Positions 1 through 8,948 of a DNA stretch of 64,000 nt are shown here, one piece after another. The stretch spans positions 1 to 64,000 of the forward strand of contig NZ_QREV01000009.1 of NCBI RefSeq assembly GCF_003363715.1. Direction: 5' to 3'. Source of the stretch: Parabacteroides acidifaciens. GTDB lineage: Bacteria; Bacteroidota; Bacteroidia; Bacteroidales; Tannerellaceae. Position 1 is the stretch's first letter, and the number at the start of each line of letters is the position of its first letter. Made by a program: the position numbers and the translations under genes. The notes below the pieces were generated by a model. It worked only from the letters and a program-made list of their open reading frames with translations. It searched no databases and was not told the DNA's origin.

Positions 1-30
1 AATAAGCCCCCTCTGCCGCAGGCTCTCTTT

Positions 31-80
31 TGCCAAATAATGAATTTATTTATCCCCAATGATTATCGGGTGAGCCCCAG
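31..80. repeat. 47-bp box shared with 34269-34316; end of a dispersed-element copy
   Basis: Positions 31-77 are identical to 34269-34315. The preceding bases 1-30 (AATAAGCCCC, then a TGCCGCAGG block) resemble the right end of the dispersed element copy at 51577-51612. The window therefore probably opens inside a third copy of that element. Nothing coding is visible in 1-120. Confidence 0.6.
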
Positions 81-121
81 CTCTTCCTTGATGCCGAATT
101 GAGAAAAGACTACTGTGAAAA

Positions 122-162
122 GAAGAGGCTATCTCATCTTTTTATTTTGAGACAGCCTCTTC
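122..162 (-). terminator. Intrinsic terminator of the MORN-protein transcript
   Basis: A 15-bp stem (arms 122-136 and 148-162, one mismatch) has an 11-nt loop. On the minus strand it is followed by a moderately T-rich run. It lies about 40 bases downstream of the stop codon of the MORN gene. Confidence 0.6.
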
Positions 163-204
163 AAAAAATCTATTTCAAATAATAATTAATAATGATGAAG
201 TCTA

Positions 205-1281
205 TTATTCATACTGCGATTTTGTAATCGAACATCCACGAACCTCCCATTTTGTTCTGATTTGTCTCATTTTAGATTGAATGCTTGCATAATCAGCCGT
301 ATAATTATCATACTTCTCCGGATATGTACGCATTTTTATCAACTGTGTCTCATAATTAGAATAGGTGTTACTGTCGATGCTCCATGACGAACCGCAATTT
401 GACGCTTTTTTATTACCTTGCTTAGAACCGTTTTTGCTATTACCGGAAGAGCCGCTATTATCACTTGCCGCTAAACCGGATGAATTACCATCACTCTGCC
501 GTATAGCACGTGCACTATTTACCGCTCCGGCAGTAGCCGTAGCGGCCGCCGCAAAATTATCCATGATAAATCCAAATGATTGTTTATTAGCTAAACTTCT
601 GGAGTGCTCCACATCCCTATAGTTAGCTGAAGAACTGATCACATCGTAACTGTCATCCTTAAAATTAAGAGTTTCCCATTCACCGTCATACATAAGGTAA
701 AGGCCAACTCCCTGTTTCAGACCATTCCGAAAATTACCAAACCACAAGTCTCCGTCATTGAACACAATAACACCAAAACCATTGAAGTTTCCATCATTCA
801 CTTCGCCCAGAAACATATTGCCATCGCTATTTTCAAACAGAGAGAAATAACGCAGCGGGCTATCATCGGTAGAACCATATGCGTTTATAGGACGATCATC
901 TTTGAACTTCCCGGAATAAAGAACATCACCGTTTTTAGCATAACAAACACCTGAACCTGTTTTTTCCCCATCCTGCCAGTTCCCGACATAGACGGCACAG
1001 TTATCGCAATTGGACACAGAATTGCCTTCGGGAACCAATAACATTCCATATCCTGTCATTTCGCCTTTTGAAAAATCACCGATATACAAAGCACCGTCTT
1101 TCATCTTCAAAAGTCCCATTCCAGTACGCTTTTTCTTTATGATCTGCCCTTTATAAAGCTCTTTTCGCCCCTTGTCACTGACTACTTCTAATGATTTGCT
1201 AAAAATATCTTCTATTATATTTTGGGATAGTGATGATTGAGCCAAACAAGCGACAAAGAAAACAAATAAAATGATTCTCAT
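205..1281 (-). CDS. Exported MORN-repeat protein
   Basis: The 358-residue product starts with a signal peptide (hydrophobic stretch about residues 3-19). Residues 40-215 hold five or six MORN-like repeats of the Y.G.....G.G type, for example near YIGDFSKGEMTGYG, YVGNW and WFGNFRNG. A Ser/Asn/Gly-rich linker at about 265-300 follows, then a charged C-terminal domain with two cysteines. MORN repeats usually form beta-hairpin scaffolds or bind lipid or protein, and no catalytic domain is visible. The start lies 21 bases after the stop of the upstream small exported protein, so the two are probably cotranscribed. Cellular role is unknown. Confidence 0.8.
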   Translation of the reverse strand: MRIILFVFFVACLAQSSLSQNIIEDIFSKSLEVVSDKGRKELYKGQIIKKKRTGMGLLKMKDGALYIGDFSKGEMTGYGMLLVPEGNSVSNCDNCAVYVGNWQDGEKTGSGVCYAKNGDVLYSGKFKDDRPINAYGSTDDSPLRYFSLFENSDGNMFLGEVNDGNFNGFGVIVFNDGDLWFGNFRNGLKQGVGLYLMYDGEWETLNFKDDSYDVISSSANYRDVEHSRSLANKQSFGFIMDNFAAAATATAGAVNSARAIRQSDGNSSGLAASDNSGSSGNSKNGSKQGNKKASNCGSSWSIDSNTYSNYETQLIKMRTYPEKYDNYTADYASIQSKMRQIRTKWEVRGCSITKSQYE

Positions 1282-1302
1282 ATTTTCTATTATTAAAAAA
1301 CT

Positions 1303-1758
1303 TTACTGTTGGGCATACTCAGGCAACAAGAGACACTTCTTATTATTCAATAATTTATTGGCCTCTTTTTCGCTAAGTTCCTTAAATGTATAATCATTAA
1401 AACCTTTAGGCTTTATCTGAATATAATGAACAGAACCTTCCGATAAATTTAATTGAATCTCATCAGCATAATTATAGACTGTTCCTGTCGCCTGGTTGGT
1501 ACGGGAAAATTCAAAAGAAAAAATAACCTTGCCCTCCGAATTCAGAATGCATTTCTTTTTACAAGCCGAAAAACGGGCCGTCAGATCTTTCCCTTTAGGT
1601 GTTCCTTTCATTTCAAAGGCTTCCTGGCTGTTAATCTTAACAGGAATCGGAACCCATGCTTCTACTGCAAAAACATACACAATACTTTTTGCCGAAACCA
1701 TAGAGAAAGAAAGACAACTAAGGATCAAGCAAATAAAAAACATTTTCTTTGAGAACAT
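1303..1758 (-). CDS. Small exported hypothetical protein
   Basis: I prefer the start at 1758 (product begins MFSKKMFF), because it places a typical signal peptide ending near SMVSA at the N-terminus. An upstream start at 1788 would add ten non-hydrophobic residues. The mature protein is about 128 residues, rich in beta-prone segments, with two nearby cysteines (ACKKKC) that could pair or bind metal. I recognise no family. It lies just upstream of the MORN gene in the same direction, which suggests an operon. Confidence 0.65.
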   Translation of the reverse strand: MFSKKMFFICLILSCLSFSMVSAKSIVYVFAVEAWVPIPVKINSQEAFEMKGTPKGKDLTARFSACKKKCILNSEGKVIFSFEFSRTNQATGTVYNYADEIQLNLSEGSVHYIQIKPKGFNDYTFKELSEKEANKLLNNKKCLLLPEYAQQ

Positions 1759-1791
1759 GATGATATCCCTAATACGTGTCGGGCGCAACTT

Positions 1792-1911
1792 TTATTTGTT
1801 TATTATTTGATTTATAAATGAACTACAGTATGCCTTTTCAATATTTATCCGTTCAGCCCCAAGTGAAAAGGGGAGCAGAAACAAAAGGGAAAAGAATAAT
1901 AGCTTTTTCAT
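1792..1911 (-). CDS. Possible 39-residue secreted peptide
   Basis: A short open frame encodes MKKLLFFSLLFLLPFSLGAE followed by about 20 residues ending in INK. The N-terminus is a textbook signal peptide. The frame ends 33 bases upstream of the preferred start of the next exported protein. It could be a genuine secreted micropeptide or the surviving 5' end of a decayed exported protein. Support is the signal-peptide pattern and position only. Confidence 0.35.
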   Translation of the reverse strand: MKKLLFFSLLFLLPFSLGAERINIEKAYCSSFINQIINK

Positions 1912-2147
1912 ATACATAACCTAATTATAAGTTTATTATTTGCACAAATAAAGCTATTTTATATTTCAAAAAGGCACGTGGTTAAAACTCACTGCCATCA
2001 AGCGGTAGAATAATCATACATCCGGTTATTTTTAAGGGTTATCCGGTTGTTTTTATATGCCTAAGATATTATCCGCATAGTCGTTCATTGAAACATATAT
2101 AAAATAATTTCGTATGTTTGCACCCATAACATAAACAATAAAGACTT
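1912..2147. other. Divergent intergenic region
   Basis: This AT-rich spacer separates the minus-strand exported-protein group from the plus-strand lemA operon. Apart from the lemA promoter near its right end, I see no RNA gene or repeat in it. Confidence 0.5.
2088..2120 (+). promoter_or_regulatory. Bacteroidetes-type promoter of the lemA operon
   Basis: A TATGTTTG box at 2113-2120 matches the -7 consensus TAnnTTTG. A TTG at 2088-2090 lies 22 bases before it, close to the usual -33 spacing. The lemA start codon follows 28 bases later. Confidence 0.6.
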
Positions 2148-2705
2148 ATGACAGCAATCATTCTAATAGCGGTTATCGTGATCTTAGGAATCTGGATCGC
2201 TTCTTTGTATAACTCGTTAGTGAAACTCCGGAACAATCGTGAAAATGCATTTGCCGATATCGACGTGCAGCTTAAACAGCGCCATGACCTGGTCCCTCAA
2301 TTGGTCGAGACGGTCAAAGGTTATGCCGCGCATGAGAAAGAGACTCTCGAACGCGTGATCAACGCCCGTAACGGAGCAATCGGTGCCAAGACGATCGACG
2401 ACAAGATCGTGGCTGAAAATGCGCTCTCTTCCGCACTTGCCGGATTGAAGATCACGCTCGAAGCCTATCCCGACCTGAAGGCAAACCAGAACTTCCTTCA
2501 GTTGCAGGAAGAAATCTCCGATCTGGAAAACAAACTGGCAGCCGTACGCCGCTATTTCAATTCGGCTACGAAAGAACTGAATAACGCAGTCGAGACATTC
2601 CCGTCGAACCTGATCGCCGGTATGTTCGGTTTCAAGAAAGAAATCATGTTTGACTTGGGCGAACAGCGCGCAACACTCGAAGAAGCACCTAAAATCAAAT
2701 TCTAA
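2148..2705 (+). CDS. LemA family protein
   Basis: The 185-residue protein has one N-terminal membrane helix (about residues 2-22), then a long helical domain. The LemA signature appears as NSLVKLRNN, DIDVQLKQRHDLVPQLVETVKGYA and, later, RRYFNSATKELNN with FP and F near the C-terminus. LemA proteins are membrane-anchored helical proteins of uncertain function that are often paired with membrane proteases. Here the M48 protease gene starts 2 bases after the stop, so the two are almost certainly cotranscribed and may act together in envelope quality control. Confidence 0.9.
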   Translation: MTAIILIAVIVILGIWIASLYNSLVKLRNNRENAFADIDVQLKQRHDLVPQLVETVKGYAAHEKETLERVINARNGAIGAKTIDDKIVAENALSSALAGLKITLEAYPDLKANQNFLQLQEEISDLENKLAAVRRYFNSATKELNNAVETFPSNLIAGMFGFKKEIMFDLGEQRATLEEAPKIKF

Positions 2706-2707
2706 GA

Positions 2708-3673
2708 ATGCAATACGTAGGTATACAAACCCAGCAGAGCAGGAACAACTTACGTTCCCTGCTCCTGCTTTGTCTTTTCCCGATATTAGTATGCGTGTTG
2801 ACGCTGATGTTCTGTTACTTGTTTGTTATGGTATCCGAAGCAAGTAACCAGCCGGACGTTACACTTACACAATTAGCGATGAGCGTATTCGTACAGATCG
2901 CCCCTTATGTCTTGGGCGGCGTACTGATTTGGTTCATCATCGCCTATTTTGCCAATACCAGCATTATCAATTCGGCAACCGGCTCGCAACCGCTGTCGCG
3001 AAAAGAGAACAAACGGGTGTATAACCTCGTCGAAAACCTTTGCATGAGCCAGGGGATGAAGATGCCCCAGATCAATATCATCAACGACGACTCCCTCAAC
3101 GCTTTTGCCAGCGGGATTAATGAACGCACCTACACGATCAGCCTTTCACGAGGGATTATCGAGAAGCTCGACGATCCCGAGCTGGAAGCCGTCATCGCGC
3201 ATGAACTGTCGCATATCCGCAATCACGACGTACGCCTGCTTATCATCTCCATCGTCTTTGTCGGCATCTTCGCCATGTTAGCGCAGGTAGCCATGCGTTC
3301 CGCCTATTATTCTTCGATGAGTAGAAAAAGGGATGATAAAAACGGAGCGGCACTCCTCATGATCCTGATTCTTATTGTCGCCGCCGTCGGTTACTTCTTT
3401 TCTATGTTGATGCGCTTTGCCATCTCCCGTAAACGGGAATACTTAGCCGACGCCGGCTCGGCCGAGATGACTAAAAATCCGCTCGCCCTGGCCAGTGCAC
3501 TCCGCAAAATATCGGCCGACCCGGACATCGAAGCAGTCCACCGCGAAGATGTCGCACAACTTTTTATCCAGCACCCAGGCAAGCAAGCCAAAAGCGCACT
3601 AAGCGGACTGAGCGGTCTTTTCGCCACCCATCCACCAATCGAAAAGCGGATACAAGTGCTCGAACAATTCTAA
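2708..3673 (+). CDS. M48 family membrane zinc metalloprotease (HtpX-like)
   Basis: The 321-residue protein has four predicted membrane segments: two N-terminal at about 15-40 and 60-80, and two after the active site at about 175-195 and 215-235. The zinc motif HELSH lies in VIAHELSHIRNHD near residue 165. A downstream E in REYLADAGSAEMT supplies the likely third ligand. M48/HtpX enzymes degrade misfolded membrane proteins. The 2-base spacing from lemA marks a two-gene operon that recurs in many bacteria. The substrate is unknown. Confidence 0.9.
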   Translation: MQYVGIQTQQSRNNLRSLLLLCLFPILVCVLTLMFCYLFVMVSEASNQPDVTLTQLAMSVFVQIAPYVLGGVLIWFIIAYFANTSIINSATGSQPLSRKENKRVYNLVENLCMSQGMKMPQINIINDDSLNAFASGINERTYTISLSRGIIEKLDDPELEAVIAHELSHIRNHDVRLLIISIVFVGIFAMLAQVAMRSAYYSSMSRKRDDKNGAALLMILILIVAAVGYFFSMLMRFAISRKREYLADAGSAEMTKNPLALASALRKISADPDIEAVHREDVAQLFIQHPGKQAKSALSGLSGLFATHPPIEKRIQVLEQF

Positions 3674-3725
3674 ATTTAACGGAGATTTAACCCGAAGAAT
3701 CATTCCAATCCCGGCATTAATTTAA

Positions 3726-3733
3726 TATCTTTG
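3726..3733 (+). promoter_or_regulatory. -7 box for the M24 peptidase/alkaline phosphatase pair
   Basis: TATCTTTG fits TAnnTTTG exactly and lies 26-35 bases before the candidate start codons of the M24 gene. The -33 region is weak. Confidence 0.45.
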
Positions 3734-3760
3734 GTGCCGGATAAAAATTAAGTGTTGGAA

Positions 3761-4933
3761 ATGATACAAAAAGAATTGATTGGCGATTTCAAACTGAAAT
3801 GGGATCGCATACAGCAGGCGATGCAAAAGATGAACGCTGACGGATGCCTGCTCACCGTAGATGTAAACCTGTATTATACAACCGGACGTATCTATAGCGG
3901 ATACTTCTACCTCCCGGCAGAAGGCGCTCCCTGGTTCTTCGTGAAACGTCCGAACGGTCTGACCGGCGACCAGGTGGAATATATCCGCAAGCCGGAACAA
4001 ATGGCCGAACTGTTTGCCGCTCACGGATTGAAAATGCCGGAAAAGCTCCTGCTCGAAGCAGACGAGCTGACCTACAACGACTATATGCGCCTGCAAGCGA
4101 TCTTTAACCCGAAAGAGACGGCAAACGCCACTGCACTGATGCGCAACCTGCGTCAGATAAAGACACCGCACGAGATCGAAATGTTCCGCATCTCAGCCGA
4201 ACGTCACGCCAAGACATACGCCGAAATCCCCGAATGTTTCCGTCCGGGAATGACAGACCTCGAGTTCCAGTACGAGATAGAAAGACGGATGCGCAAGAAC
4301 GGCTCCATCGGAATATTCCGCGCCTTCGGTGCCAATATGGACATCTTTATGGGAAGCATTCTGGCGGGAGATAACGCCGAAAGCCCCTCTCCTTTCGACT
4401 TCGCCTTAGGTGGCGGCGGAATGGATGCGTCCTGCCCGTTAGGTGCAAACGGGACGGTTCTGAAAGACGGGACAGCCATTATGGTAGATATGGCAGGAAA
4501 CTATACGGCTTACATGACGGATATGACACGCGTCTTCTCCGTCGGCCGCCTGACCGACCTGGCTTATAAGGCACACCAGACAGCCTTGCTCATCCAAAGC
4601 GAAATCGAAAACATCGCCCGTCCGGGAACACCTTGTGCCGAGCTCTATAATATCGCCGCCAAGATCACTGAAAACGAAGGTCTCGGCGCCTATTTCATGG
4701 GAACCCTGCAGCAGGCGAAGTTCGTAGGCCACGGCATCGGAATCCAGATAAACGAACTTCCGGTCCTGACGCCCCGTTCGAAAGAACTGCTCGAGCTGAA
4801 CATGGTATTCGCGCTCGAACCGAAATACGTGATACCGGGCGTCGGTGCGGTCGGCATCGAGAACAGCTTCCTGGTTACGGAAACCGGACTGGAAAAGATT
4901 ACGCAGTTTAAAGAGGATATCATACAACTATAA
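3761..4933 (+). CDS. M24 family Xaa-Pro aminopeptidase-like metallopeptidase
   Basis: An N-terminal creatinase-like domain (to about residue 150) precedes a pita-bread catalytic domain. All five usual metal ligands can be placed: Asp in MVDMAG and in YMTDMTR, His in GHGIGIQ, Glu in FALEPKY and Glu in GIENSFLV. This family removes N-terminal residues next to proline. I prefer the ATG at 3761; an in-frame GTG at 3752 would add three residues. No signal peptide is present, so it is cytoplasmic. The alkaline phosphatase starts 12 bases downstream. Confidence 0.9.
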   Translation: MIQKELIGDFKLKWDRIQQAMQKMNADGCLLTVDVNLYYTTGRIYSGYFYLPAEGAPWFFVKRPNGLTGDQVEYIRKPEQMAELFAAHGLKMPEKLLLEADELTYNDYMRLQAIFNPKETANATALMRNLRQIKTPHEIEMFRISAERHAKTYAEIPECFRPGMTDLEFQYEIERRMRKNGSIGIFRAFGANMDIFMGSILAGDNAESPSPFDFALGGGGMDASCPLGANGTVLKDGTAIMVDMAGNYTAYMTDMTRVFSVGRLTDLAYKAHQTALLIQSEIENIARPGTPCAELYNIAAKITENEGLGAYFMGTLQQAKFVGHGIGIQINELPVLTPRSKELLELNMVFALEPKYVIPGVGAVGIENSFLVTETGLEKITQFKEDIIQL

Positions 4934-4945
4934 AATCACAAGAAC

Positions 4946-6640
4946 ATGAAAAGAACAATTACACTTTTCCTGCTGCTGGCCGTCATCTTCATGCCGGCAA
5001 AAGCCCAGGATGTAGAAAACGTCAAACCGGTGAAGAATGTCATTCTGCTGATACCGGACGGAACATCGTTGGCAACAGTCTCTATGGCGCGCTGGCTGCA
5101 ATGGTACAACAACCCCGATCAGCCGAAACTCAACATCGACCCGTATCTGTGCGGAACGGTCCGCACGCATTCCTCCAATGCTCCGATCGGCGACTCCGCT
5201 CCTACGACGTCCTGCTACATGACCGGACAGCCAAGCCGTACAGGTTATGTCTCCACCTATCCGGAAAACGACGGAGACAACGACATCTACCCGACCGATC
5301 CGGCACGCGCTTTCCAGCCGCTGACAACCGTCCTCGAGGCAGCCAAGATGCTCCAGGGCAGATCAACCGGTCTGGTTTTCACCTGCGAATTTCCGCATGC
5401 GACGCCGGCCGACTGTTCAGCCCACAGCTACAATCGCGGCAAGTATGAATGGATCGCTCCGCAGATGGCTCACAACGACCTCAACGTCGTAATCGGCGGC
5501 GGTGTTTCCCTGCTCCCCGAAGAAAGCGAAGCTTACCTGAAAGGAAACGGCTACGGCGTCTTCAAAAACGACATCAACGGCATGCGCAGTTATAAAGGCA
5601 ATAATATGTGGGCTTTATTCGGCGACAAAGAAATGGCCTACGACATCGACCGTAACCCGGCCGAACAGCCTTCACTCGAAGAGATGACACGCAAAGCGAT
5701 TGAAAAGCTGTCCCAGAACCCGAACGGCTTCTTCCTGATGGTAGAAGGCAGCAAGGTAGACTGGGCTGCACATGCCAACGATCCGGTCGGTATGGCAACT
5801 GATTTCTTAGCTTACGACCGCGCTTGCGGTGCCGCTTTGGAATTTGCCCGCCAGAATGGTGAAACAGCCGTTATCATGGTTCCCGACCATGGCAACAGCG
5901 GCATCAGCATCGGCCGTCGCGACTGTACAGGCTACGACAAACTGTCCAAAGACCAGTTGTTCCACCAGTTCTCTCTCTATAAGCTGACAGCCGAAGGATT
6001 TGCCAAAAAAGTAAACAGCCTGCCAAATTCCGAAGTACAGAATATCTTCCGCGAATATGCCGGCTTTGAGCTGACACCCGAAGAGTTGGATGCCTTGAAC
6101 CACTGCAAAGACTACAAGAACAGCCCGATCCCGGCAAGCGAACGTTCGACAGACGGTAAAGGTTCGCTTTACAGCGGTTCCCTGACCTCCTTCATGTCCA
6201 AACTGCTCACTTCCAAAACATGCTTCGGGTTTACGACTGGCGGTCATACCGGAGAAGATGTGTTCCTGGCCGCTTATCATCCGGATCGCGAAAGCCTGCC
6301 GGTCGGTATGCACACCAACATCGAGTTGAATCACTATCTCTGCGCCTTGTTCGGCATGACACACGGCACATTAGAAGATTTGACCGCCCAAAACTTCGTT
6401 CCCCACACAGAAGTTTTCAAAGATTTCAAATGCGAAATTATCCCGGCAAAAGACGAAAAAGGCTCTCCTTCGCTGGTGGTAAAGAACAAAAAGAAACAAG
6501 TCAATATTACCCCGTTCAGCAACATCGTGATACTCGGCAAGAAAGGCCAGGAAGAAGTTCGCCTGAACTCGGTAGTCGTATATGTTGACAAAAACAATAC
6601 ATTCTACCTGCCGGCTAAACTGGTCGAATATCTCCAATAA
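4946..6640 (+). CDS. Alkaline phosphatase, secreted
   Basis: The 564-residue protein starts with a signal peptide ending near MPAKAQ. Family hallmarks are visible in order: LIPDG near residue 35 (metal-binding Asp), DSAPTTSCYMTG near 90 with the phosphorylated nucleophile after the Asp-Ser pair, EGSKVDWAAHAND near 270, PDHGNSG near 320 and TGGHTGEDV near 435. It hydrolyses phosphate monoesters in the periplasm. It follows the M24 gene by 12 bases. A strong bidirectional terminator closes the unit. Confidence 0.93.
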   Translation: MKRTITLFLLLAVIFMPAKAQDVENVKPVKNVILLIPDGTSLATVSMARWLQWYNNPDQPKLNIDPYLCGTVRTHSSNAPIGDSAPTTSCYMTGQPSRTGYVSTYPENDGDNDIYPTDPARAFQPLTTVLEAAKMLQGRSTGLVFTCEFPHATPADCSAHSYNRGKYEWIAPQMAHNDLNVVIGGGVSLLPEESEAYLKGNGYGVFKNDINGMRSYKGNNMWALFGDKEMAYDIDRNPAEQPSLEEMTRKAIEKLSQNPNGFFLMVEGSKVDWAAHANDPVGMATDFLAYDRACGAALEFARQNGETAVIMVPDHGNSGISIGRRDCTGYDKLSKDQLFHQFSLYKLTAEGFAKKVNSLPNSEVQNIFREYAGFELTPEELDALNHCKDYKNSPIPASERSTDGKGSLYSGSLTSFMSKLLTSKTCFGFTTGGHTGEDVFLAAYHPDRESLPVGMHTNIELNHYLCALFGMTHGTLEDLTAQNFVPHTEVFKDFKCEIIPAKDEKGSPSLVVKNKKKQVNITPFSNIVILGKKGQEEVRLNSVVVYVDKNNTFYLPAKLVEYLQ

Positions 6641-6654
6641 ACATAGAGCCAAAC

Positions 6655-6692
6655 AAAAAAAAGAGACACGCTTAGCGTTGTCTCTTTTTTTT
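6655..6692. terminator. Bidirectional intrinsic terminator
   Basis: An AAGAGACA/TGTCTCTT stem around a short loop is flanked by eight A's on one side and eight T's on the other. It can end the alkaline phosphatase transcript on the plus strand and the AraC-type regulator transcript on the minus strand. Confidence 0.9.
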
Positions 6693-6709
6693 GTTTAGTC
6701 CAATATTGT

Positions 6710-7627
6710 TCAATTTTCCCCCGAATTCCTGTAGTTCGACGGAGACATACCCAAATGAGCTTTCACATATTTTCCAAGGAAAGATATATTGGAAAAATTA
6801 AACTCTTCCGCGATCTCCTTGATCGACTTCTCCGAATGCTTCAGCTGGTATTTTATAAGCTCTATGGTATGTTCGTTTATCAAATCCAGCGGTCCCCTTC
6901 CGCATACTTGTTTAATCACTTTGGATAGATACTTAGGCGTATAGAAAAGTTCATTTGCATAATACTGCACGGAACGGTGAGATCCGTTGTCCATTGACAA
7001 TTTCTCCATAAACCTCTTAAAGATATAATCCGCCTGTTTCATCCCGTCCTTTATTTTTTTCGCTTCTGCCGGATGATCGACATTCATTTTCAGATCGGCT
7101 ATCATCTCACAAAAAAGGGCGGAAAACAGATATTGCATGATCTCCTTTCCATAATACAATTGGGGTCCTTGATTAATCTTCTCTATAATTAAATCCGTAT
7201 ATAATTTGAAAATCAAATTCTCGCTTTCTTCCACATATTTAACCGGATTATTATATACATATGAAATAGTATTCCATGTTTCTTTGTCCATCTTTACTGT
7301 CCTTTGAAGAAAGCGGGTCGAGAATCCCATAATGCTTATTTTATGTTTGGGACTAATCAATGCATGACTTAAAACTGCAGTAGGTAAACAAATCATCATA
7401 TGATTAGCTTCAAGCAAATAAGTCTTGGTATTCATTTCCAACTGCACACATCCTTCAATGCAAAATACGACAAGGAAACAATTCAATCTTACCGTATCAT
7501 TACTGTTTGGAATATCTTCCAAACTGTTTATAACAACGAAGTCATCATCCACATAATCAATTATATGACTATTGGCCTTAAAATCTTCGATACCGATTGT
7601 CGTAACTGTCCCTTTTTTCATACTCAT
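6710..7627 (-). CDS. AraC family transcriptional regulator
   Basis: The product has an N-terminal sensing domain of about 190 residues with cupin-like beta segments. It ends in an AraC-type double helix-turn-helix of about 100 residues, with IKEIAEEFNFSNISFLGKYVKAHLG and MSPSNYR at the C-terminus. A start at 7663 is open, but I prefer MSMKKG at 7627 because a -7-like ATCTTTG lies just upstream of it. The gene is divergent from the RND efflux operon, and two direct repeats sit between them, so it probably controls that operon. The ligand is unknown. Confidence 0.88.
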   Translation of the reverse strand: MSMKKGTVTTIGIEDFKANSHIIDYVDDDFVVINSLEDIPNSNDTVRLNCFLVVFCIEGCVQLEMNTKTYLLEANHMMICLPTAVLSHALISPKHKISIMGFSTRFLQRTVKMDKETWNTISYVYNNPVKYVEESENLIFKLYTDLIIEKINQGPQLYYGKEIMQYLFSALFCEMIADLKMNVDHPAEAKKIKDGMKQADYIFKRFMEKLSMDNGSHRSVQYYANELFYTPKYLSKVIKQVCGRGPLDLINEHTIELIKYQLKHSEKSIKEIAEEFNFSNISFLGKYVKAHLGMSPSNYRNSGEN

Positions 7628-7741
7628 ATTATTTATGACGACAAAGATGTGAAATATGATCATAAGGAAAGTGTTTTATTTCCCGCCATTTATGTTCTAT
7701 TTTACTCCTAAAATAAGAAATAGTACTACATCAGACTATAA

Positions 7742-7771
7742 TTAGCGAAAATAGAACATCTTTAGCGAAAA
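7742..7771 (+). promoter_or_regulatory. Candidate AraC-type operator: two direct repeats 20 bp apart
   Basis: TTAGCGAAAA occurs at 7742-7751 and again at 7762-7771, exactly 20 bases apart, so both face the same side of the helix. They end about 30 bases before the -7-like TACCTTCG at 7802-7809. That is the place expected for an activator contacting polymerase. Confidence 0.5.
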
Positions 7772-7801
7772 ATAAATAATAGTCACTGTTCTACTTTCAC
7801 C

Positions 7802-7809
7802 TACCTTCG
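7802..7809 (+). promoter_or_regulatory. -7 box of the RND efflux operon
   Basis: TACCTTCG is one base off TAnnTTTG and lies 25 bases before the adaptor start codon. The -33 region is poor, consistent with activator dependence. Confidence 0.4.
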
Positions 7810-7834
7810 CCCCCATCATTTAAATAGTAAAGAA

Positions 7835-8938
7835 ATGGCAAAAGTAAGTGAGAAATGGATTCAACTGATAGGGATTATCAGTTGTGTATTATGGTTTACA
7901 TCCTGCAAGCAAACACCGGATGTACAGATGAACCCTAATTATGCAATCATGAAAGTAACTCCTACCGATAAGGAACTTTCGACTGCTTATTCGGCGACAA
8001 TTCGCGGACGTCAGGACATCGACATTTATCCGCAAGTATCCGGAATGATCGAAAAGCTCTGCGTATCGGAAGGACAAAAGGTCCGGCGCGGGCAAGTGCT
8101 GTTCATCATTGACCAGGTTCCTTATAAAGCGGCATTAAAGACAGCCATCGCAAACGTGGAAGCCGCAAAAGCAGGATTGGCTACAGCCGAACTGACCTAT
8201 AACAGTGCGAAAGAATTGTACGCTCAAAAAGTCGTTTCAGAATTTAATCTGAAGACAAGCCAGAACACCTATCTGACAGCTAAAGCACAGTTATCACAAG
8301 CCGAAGCGCAAGAGATCAGCGCCCGCAACAACTTGTCATACACGGAAGTCAAGAGCCCGAGTGACGGAGTTATTGGCATGCTGCCCTATCGTGTAGGCGC
8401 ATTGGTCGGCCCTTCCATCCCCCAGCCGTTGACGACGGTTTCCGACAATTCGGAGATGTATGTCTACTTTTCGATGACGGAAAATCAGTTGTTGAGCATG
8501 ACGCGGCAATACGGAACAATGGACGAAGCATTAGCAAACATGCCTGAAGTGGAACTCCAACTTAACGACAAATCCATCTATGATATAAAAGGAAAAATCG
8601 AATCGATCAGCGGAGTCATCGACCGGCAGACAGGTACAGTCGGAGTGCGCGCCGTGTTTCCTAACGAATCGCGTTTGCTTCATAGCGGAGCGTCAGGCAA
8701 TGTGATTATCCCGAACACCTATAAGAACAGCCTTGTCATCCCGCAAGGGGCAACCGTGCGGCTGCAAGACCAGACAATTGTCTACAAGGTAGTGGATGGC
8801 AAAGCCGTTTCCACATTAATAACGATTGCCGAAGTGAATAACGGACGCGAATACATTGTGCTTGACGGATTGAAAGCAGGTGATGAGATCGTATCCGAAG
8901 GCGCCGGTCTATTGCGTGAAGGAACACAAGTTAAATAA
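7835..8938 (+). CDS. RND efflux periplasmic adaptor lipoprotein
   Basis: The 367-residue protein has a lipobox ending in cysteine within WFTSCKQ near residue 25. It then has the membrane-fusion-protein order: barrel-sandwich half (VSGMIEKLCVSEGQKVRRGQ), alpha-helical hairpin rich in Ala/Gln (about 100-165), second lipoyl half (YTEVKSPSDGVIG), beta-barrel and C-terminal domain. It bridges the inner-membrane pump and the outer-membrane channel. The pump gene starts 10 bases downstream. Confidence 0.93.
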   Translation: MAKVSEKWIQLIGIISCVLWFTSCKQTPDVQMNPNYAIMKVTPTDKELSTAYSATIRGRQDIDIYPQVSGMIEKLCVSEGQKVRRGQVLFIIDQVPYKAALKTAIANVEAAKAGLATAELTYNSAKELYAQKVVSEFNLKTSQNTYLTAKAQLSQAEAQEISARNNLSYTEVKSPSDGVIGMLPYRVGALVGPSIPQPLTTVSDNSEMYVYFSMTENQLLSMTRQYGTMDEALANMPEVELQLNDKSIYDIKGKIESISGVIDRQTGTVGVRAVFPNESRLLHSGASGNVIIPNTYKNSLVIPQGATVRLQDQTIVYKVVDGKAVSTLITIAEVNNGREYIVLDGLKAGDEIVSEGAGLLREGTQVK

Positions 8939-8948
8939 ATGATCGAAT

